Shown here: positions 6,850-9,972 of the stretch, one piece after another
Numbering within the stretch: position 1 is the stretch's first letter
Layout of the letters: every line of letters begins with the position of its first letter
Source of the DNA: Burkholderiales bacterium
Lineage (GTDB): Bacteria > Pseudomonadota > Gammaproteobacteria > Burkholderiales > Casimicrobiaceae
Assembly (NCBI GenBank): GCA_025935435.1
Contig: JAICVH010000055.1
Coordinates: 1 to 9,972 of the forward strand
Length of the DNA stretch: 9,972 nucleotides
Direction of reading: 5' to 3'
Translations under genes and position numbers: made by a program
Notes under the pieces: model-generated
The model's input: only the letters and a program-made list of their open reading frames with translations
Databases searched by the model: none
Told to the model about the DNA's origin: nothing

Positions 6850-8774
6850 CAGTTCTGAAAGAGATCGTATTTTGCGCGCCCCGGTTGTCCGGGTGTAAGA
6901 CTCGTGTCGAAGCCGTTACCGAGACCGCCGAAGTGATGCTGCCCCGCGGGCTTCTGTAGAAGCGCGCTCGCGGCGATCTCCGTGAAATTGATCCGGCTCC
7001 TCACCTCGGCGTAGAACCAGGCGTCGTCCGTCGCGCCGATGGCGCCATCGCCATCGCGGTCATAGCTCGTAAAGGCAATGGGCGGGTGCAGCGCACTGGC
7101 TGGCGCATGGCAGCCCTGGCACTGCTGGCCTTCCTGCAGGGCGGCCTTGATGTCGGCGAAGCGGATGGCGTTCGGCTCCGGCGTCAACGCGCTCTGGACT
7201 ACCAGCGATAGCAATTTGGGTGCGCTCCGAGCGGAGGCCTTGCTGGCCTCGAGGCTCACCACGTACGTCCCGTCCGTCGTTGCATTGAACGTGGGTTGCG
7301 CCGTGTTCGCATTCGTGAGGATGGCATCCCGGGGCGGGACAGCGCCGTTGGGGCCGGAGATCATCGACCAGGCGTAGGTATCGGCAAACAGGCTGTTGCT
7401 CGCCGATAGCGGCGTCGCGCCCCGCCGCACAACGCGGTCGGGCCCCGGATCGGCGATCGGACGTCCAGGTCGCAGCACGGCGCCGCTGGCGTCGCGCGCC
7501 GGAAAGCCGTGCCCGACGAGGAAATTCGCCAGCACCGTTTCGCCGGAGGACGCGTGAAACATGTCGTACACGAGCTTGGCGAGTGGCATATTGCCGCGAT
7601 CGATGACGGTGGCAAAGATTCGGCTCGTGTAGGACTGAAATTTCTCATAAGTCGTGAAGTCGATGTCCGACTGGCGCCCCGTTCCGCGTAACAGGTGGCA
7701 GACGCGACACGCCGGCGCGACCACCGTCTCATACAGCGAGGTCTGTCCCGCCGCCGCCCACGAAGCGGGCGCAGCGGGCTCCACGTAGGCCGCAGTGGGC
7801 AGGCGATCTCCCCCGTAGGCCGCCTTGATGAGTGTCGCGGCGCTGCCTTGCCACTCGCCGGAACTCGCGGTACGTCGGCAGGCGTCTTCGGGAGCCGTCG
7901 ACGGGGCGGGCAGGGGGTACGAGCACAACACCCACTTGTTCATCGTCTTGAGCATGGGCTCTTGGTCGGCGCGCGTGTAACCTGGCTTGTCGGAGAATTG
8001 AAAGCTGCTCACCTCGAACGGGGGCAGTTGTCCGAGGACGTCGCCGCGGGCGCCGGAGACCGCGTTCGGCAGCAAATTGAAATGCACGTTGCCGGAAGCG
8101 TCGCGTGGCGTCAGCGCCTCGGCGCGCCCGCCGTGACAAACGATGCACGGTCCCGGCATCGCCTTGTCGCCACGGCCATCGACGTCCGCCATGTTCTCGC
8201 GCGCGCCGGTCGCGACGTTGAAGTTGAAGTATTTCGCGAAGCTCACTCCCCCCGCCGGGCCCGGGCTGAACTCGATGCCGGCCGCGTACACCAAGGCGTT
8301 CACGTCGCGCACGATCGCGGCCTCGAGGTTGATCGGGGAAAAGGCGTACGCGCCGCCCGTCTTGACGAGGTAGTTCTCGGCGTAGAAGGCAAGGGTGCCG
8401 TCGACGTTTTGCCGCCCGGTAATCCGCCGCCCGAAACCCAGGTCGCGCACATCGCCGAAGACGACGGTGACCTGCGTGCCGGTTCCGGTGTCGAAGCCGT
8501 TGGCAGCCTTCCACTTGGCGAGGGTGTCCTTGGCGTTGTTCGGATCGATGGCGGCGTAATAAGCCTGCGCGTAGGCGGGCGACGTGGTTTGGAGGGAACC
8601 GTCGGGCTGCACCTGCGGATTGGGAAACAGCAGGAAAGCGTTCGGCTCGCTCTTCACGATGGCTGGGTCGGTGCCCGGGTGAACGTCGCCGGGGCTGCCG
8701 CCGCCGCCGCACGCGGCAAGCATCAATGCCGCAGCCGCCGCGCAGATCCATCCGATAAGACGCGTGAGTGCCAT
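6825..8774 (-). CDS. Triheme cytochrome c lipoprotein with PKD-like domain
   Basis: A 649-aa exported protein. The signal peptide ends in a lipobox LAAC with Cys22 as the lipidated residue, so it should be anchored to a membrane, probably the outer one. Three CxxCH motifs bind covalent c-type haem: CIVCH (210-214), CRVCH (356-360) and CQGCH (552-556). Between haems 2 and 3 lies a beta-sandwich resembling PKD/K319 domains (about 443-528, ADPGPDRVV through DTYAWSMISGP to GTYVVSLEAS). After haem 3 comes an EF-hand-like loop, DRDGDGAIGATD (572-583), possibly Ca-binding, and a conserved-looking GQHHFGGLGNGFDT (611-624). Extra cysteines are at 284 and 299. Electron transfer at the cell envelope is the expected role; donor and acceptor are unknown. 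The ATG at 8774 is chosen because it begins the signal peptide, although the frame is open far upstream to 9524 and no Shine-Dalgarno is seen. It follows the barrel gene by 23 bases, so they form an operon. Confidence 0.88.
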   Translation of the reverse strand: MALTRLIGWICAAAAALMLAACGGGGSPGDVHPGTDPAIVKSEPNAFLLFPNPQVQPDGSLQTTSPAYAQAYYAAIDPNNAKDTLAKWKAANGFDTGTGTQVTVVFGDVRDLGFGRRITGRQNVDGTLAFYAENYLVKTGGAYAFSPINLEAAIVRDVNALVYAAGIEFSPGPAGGVSFAKYFNFNVATGARENMADVDGRGDKAMPGPCIVCHGGRAEALTPRDASGNVHFNLLPNAVSGARGDVLGQLPPFEVSSFQFSDKPGYTRADQEPMLKTMNKWVLCSYPLPAPSTAPEDACRRTASSGEWQGSAATLIKAAYGGDRLPTAAYVEPAAPASWAAAGQTSLYETVVAPACRVCHLLRGTGRQSDIDFTTYEKFQSYTSRIFATVIDRGNMPLAKLVYDMFHASSGETVLANFLVGHGFPARDASGAVLRPGRPIADPGPDRVVRRGATPLSASNSLFADTYAWSMISGPNGAVPPRDAILTNANTAQPTFNATTDGTYVVSLEASKASARSAPKLLSLVVQSALTPEPNAIRFADIKAALQEGQQCQGCHAPASALHPPIAFTSYDRDGDGAIGATDDAWFYAEVRSRINFTEIAASALLQKPAGQHHFGGLGNGFDTSLTPGQPGRAKYDLFQNWILNGAPQ

Positions 8775-8776
8775 AA

Positions 8777-8802
8777 TTGAATCGCTAGATTGAATCGCTA
8801 GA
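8777..8802. repeat. 13-bp perfect tandem duplication
   Basis: TTGAATCGCTAGA occurs twice head to tail (8777-8789 and 8790-8802). It fills the gap between the barrel gene stop (8798-8800) and the cytochrome start (8774), and the stop codon lies in the right-hand copy. With one copy the gap would be 10 bases instead of 23. It looks like a recent slippage duplication in the operon's intergenic spacer, where it could alter translational coupling. Confidence 0.8.
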
Positions 8803-9787
8803 ACTGCTTCAGCAAAACGATGGAGTACTGGTTGCCGACATAGCGCAGCGACCCCCCGACATCGAAGTTCAAGTGCGCAGTCGGTGTTGAATGTACGCGT
8901 CGCCATGAAAAGTCGAGCGATGTGTCGTGACCCAGCGGCAGGTTGTATCCGACGGTGCTGATCCAGGTACGAGCCTCGGAACGGTAGGCGAACCATTGCT
9001 GGTTCGGGAATGCGTCGTCGAGCACGAAGACCCTCGCCAGGCTCACGTTTACCAGCGTCGCATGGCCGTCCGACACGACGTCGCCGCGCCGGTACTGGCC
9101 GGTCAGATACAGCGTTCCCCTTTCGCCGAGCGAATAGTCGAGGTTCAGAAGCGCGGAATGGTCGATCACGTCCCAGACTTTGCTCTGGGCGTGGCGCTCG
9201 TTGTGTGCGAGTTCTCCAGAGAGTGCGATGCGATCGGTCAGGGCGCCACGCGCGCTTACGCCGACCGAGTAATGGCTGCCGTCGCGCAGGTGTGACGCGT
9301 AGTTGTCGAGCCAGCCCCGCACGAAAGCCGCGTACGTTACCGCGTCGAAAGCACCGGACTGCCGGTATTGAATCTCCGCTTCGAGGCCGCCCGAAAGGTT
9401 CGAGAGGCCGTTGTACTTGTCGAACTTCTCGCCGCGAAAGAGACCGGTCACGACCAGCCGTACGGTGTCGCTGATGCGCACGTCGCGGCTCGCACTCGCG
9501 TCGAGCGCGAGCGACTGGTCCCACAGGATCTCGTCGTGGGTACGGCCCAGCGTGACGTTCTCGTCGTAGGTGTAGCCCAGTCCGATCTGCACGCTATCGA
9601 GGAAGCGCCGGTTCGAGCCGGGCTGGGGAAGTTGGTCCTGGCCGCCAGACACCGGACCCCGCACCGCCGCTACTGTGCCTTGCGCCGCCAACGTTGTCGG
9701 AGTAGCCAGATTGAACAGCGCCACCACGATGACGATAGCGGCCCAGCAGGTAGACCGCCTCCGTAGAGACGGACGATGCTGCGCCAT
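8798..9787 (-). CDS. Outer-membrane beta-barrel protein
   Basis: A 329-aa protein. The N-terminus has an Arg-rich start (RRRS, 9-12), a hydrophobic core (WAAIVIVVALFNLA, 15-28) and a cleavage region TTLAAQ near residue 35, a standard Sec signal peptide. The mature part alternates polar and hydrophobic residues with aromatic girdles in many short strands, such as SVQIGLGYTYDENVTLG, TLYLTGQYRRGD and TSLDFSWRRV. It ends in LLKQF, the C-terminal Phe typical of substrates of the BAM assembly complex. A barrel of roughly 12-14 strands filling most of the length is inferred. It resembles the loosely defined outer membrane beta-barrel families; no transported substrate can be named. The ATG at 9787 is preferred to the in-frame TTG at 9823 because it gives a normal signal peptide, though no Shine-Dalgarno is visible. 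It starts 44 bp after the tRNA-Leu, so it may be read from the tRNA promoter. The triheme lipoprotein follows in the same operon. Confidence 0.85.
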   Translation of the reverse strand: MAQHRPSLRRRSTCWAAIVIVVALFNLATPTTLAAQGTVAAVRGPVSGGQDQLPQPGSNRRFLDSVQIGLGYTYDENVTLGRTHDEILWDQSLALDASASRDVRISDTVRLVVTGLFRGEKFDKYNGLSNLSGGLEAEIQYRQSGAFDAVTYAAFVRGWLDNYASHLRDGSHYSVGVSARGALTDRIALSGELAHNERHAQSKVWDVIDHSALLNLDYSLGERGTLYLTGQYRRGDVVSDGHATLVNVSLARVFVLDDAFPNQQWFAYRSEARTWISTVGYNLPLGHDTSLDFSWRRVHSTPTAHLNFDVGGSLRYVGNQYSIVLLKQF

Positions 9788-9830
9788 GGTTTGAGCGGGA
9801 AGTCTAGTGTGACTGTAAGTCAATGATTCG

Positions 9831-9888
9831 TTGGTGCCGGGAGAGGGAGTCGAACCCTCACGGTATTGCTACCGGCGGATTTTGAGTC
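9831..9888 (-). repeat. Right copy of the 58-bp direct repeat (tRNA-Leu 3' part)
   Basis: This segment, from the anticodon stem to one base past the CCA end, recurs at 1424-1481 with 56 of 58 identical positions and the same orientation. The distance between copies is 8407 bp. A direct repeat made of a tRNA 3' end is the usual footprint of integration by a tyrosine recombinase. Confidence 0.75.
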
Positions 9889-9917
9889 CGCTGCGTCTGC
9901 CATTCCGCCACCCCGGC
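9832..9917 (-). tRNA. tRNA-Leu (anticodon CAA)
   Basis: The minus strand folds as a complete class II tRNA. The acceptor 5' strand GCCGGGG (9917-9911) pairs with TCCCGGC, with one G-U pair. The D arm contains GGCGGAATGGCAGACGC. The anticodon stem GCGGA/TCCGC encloses the loop CTCAAAA, giving anticodon CAA for UUG codons. A long variable arm (CCGGTAGCAATACCG) marks it as leucine type, and the T arm GAGGGTTCGACTCCCTC is canonical. CCA is encoded in the DNA (9832-9834). Confidence 0.97.
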
Positions 9918-9929
9918 GAGGTGACCATC

Positions 9930-9957
9930 ATTATCGCGGAATAGGCGAGCTTCTCAA
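9930..9957 (-). promoter_or_regulatory. Promoter of tRNA-Leu
   Basis: On the minus strand TTGAGA (9957-9952) and GATAAT (9935-9930) are separated by 16 bases, each matching the sigma70 consensus at 5 of 6 positions. The -10 box ends 12 bases before the mature tRNA 5' end, leaving a leader of only a few bases. It may also drive the barrel/cytochrome operon by read-through, since no terminator was seen between the tRNA and the barrel gene. Confidence 0.7.
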
Positions 9958-9972
9958 ACGTGCACGAGCGCA

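Noticed and set aside
7695..8780. A 361-aa plus-strand open frame opposite the cytochrome gene
   Set aside because: Shadow of the cytochrome gene, whose three CxxCH motifs and lipobox establish the coding strand.
6825..9524. A single 899-aa minus-strand protein covering the cytochrome and much of the barrel gene
   Set aside because: Its first 250 residues are the out-of-frame reading of the barrel gene and are Arg-rich and unnatural. A lipoprotein signal peptide begins at the ATG at 8774.
1..9972. CRISPR array, insertion sequence or defence system
   Set aside because: No regularly spaced repeats, no transposase or integrase frame and no nuclease or helicase motifs were found on either strand.

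Overview
The window is GC-rich chromosomal DNA from a proteobacterium, most likely a betaproteobacterium or a close relative. This is inferred from the protein families present: DUF3303, a YodC-like DUF2158 protein, a CHASE2 adenylate cyclase beside an exported FecR-domain protein, multihaem lipoproteins and a proteobacterial-type tRNA-Leu. No gene names the species.

Layout. At the left edge (1-1207) two minus-strand genes are read outward: a Tat-exported protein cut by the window edge and a DUF3303 protein. At 1424-1497 lies a decayed copy of a tRNA-Leu gene. It is followed at once by a plus-strand pair: a membrane-anchored coiled-coil protein whose 5' end is missing and whose frame is broken, overlapping a small intact YodC/DUF2158 protein (1851-2018). 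Positions 2019-3613 look like a gene graveyard: a possible small cysteine-rich protein, a coiled-coil gene broken by several frameshifts, and a short stretch resembling the active-site motif of ATP-dependent DNA ligases.

From 3614 to 9787 the genes are intact and tightly packed. A 741-aa CHASE2-adenylate cyclase (minus) is divergent from a secreted FecR-domain protein (plus). The FecR gene converges on a two-gene minus-strand operon of an outer-membrane beta-barrel protein and a triheme cytochrome c lipoprotein. A complete tRNA-Leu(CAA) with a good promoter closes the window (9832-9917). Its 3' two thirds (58 bp) recur in direct orientation at 1424-1481 with two mismatches. The 8.4 kb between them could therefore be an old integrated island without a visible integrase, or be bounded by a decayed duplicate tRNA.

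Working model (inference): the four genes from 3614 to 9787 form an envelope module. The barrel and the triheme lipoprotein would sit in the outer membrane or periplasm, the FecR-domain protein (with a CxC and a His-His motif) in the periplasm, and the CHASE2 cyclase in the inner membrane. The module could report an envelope or redox state through cAMP. The sequence supports the domains, the predicted locations and the gene order; the signalling link is a hypothesis.
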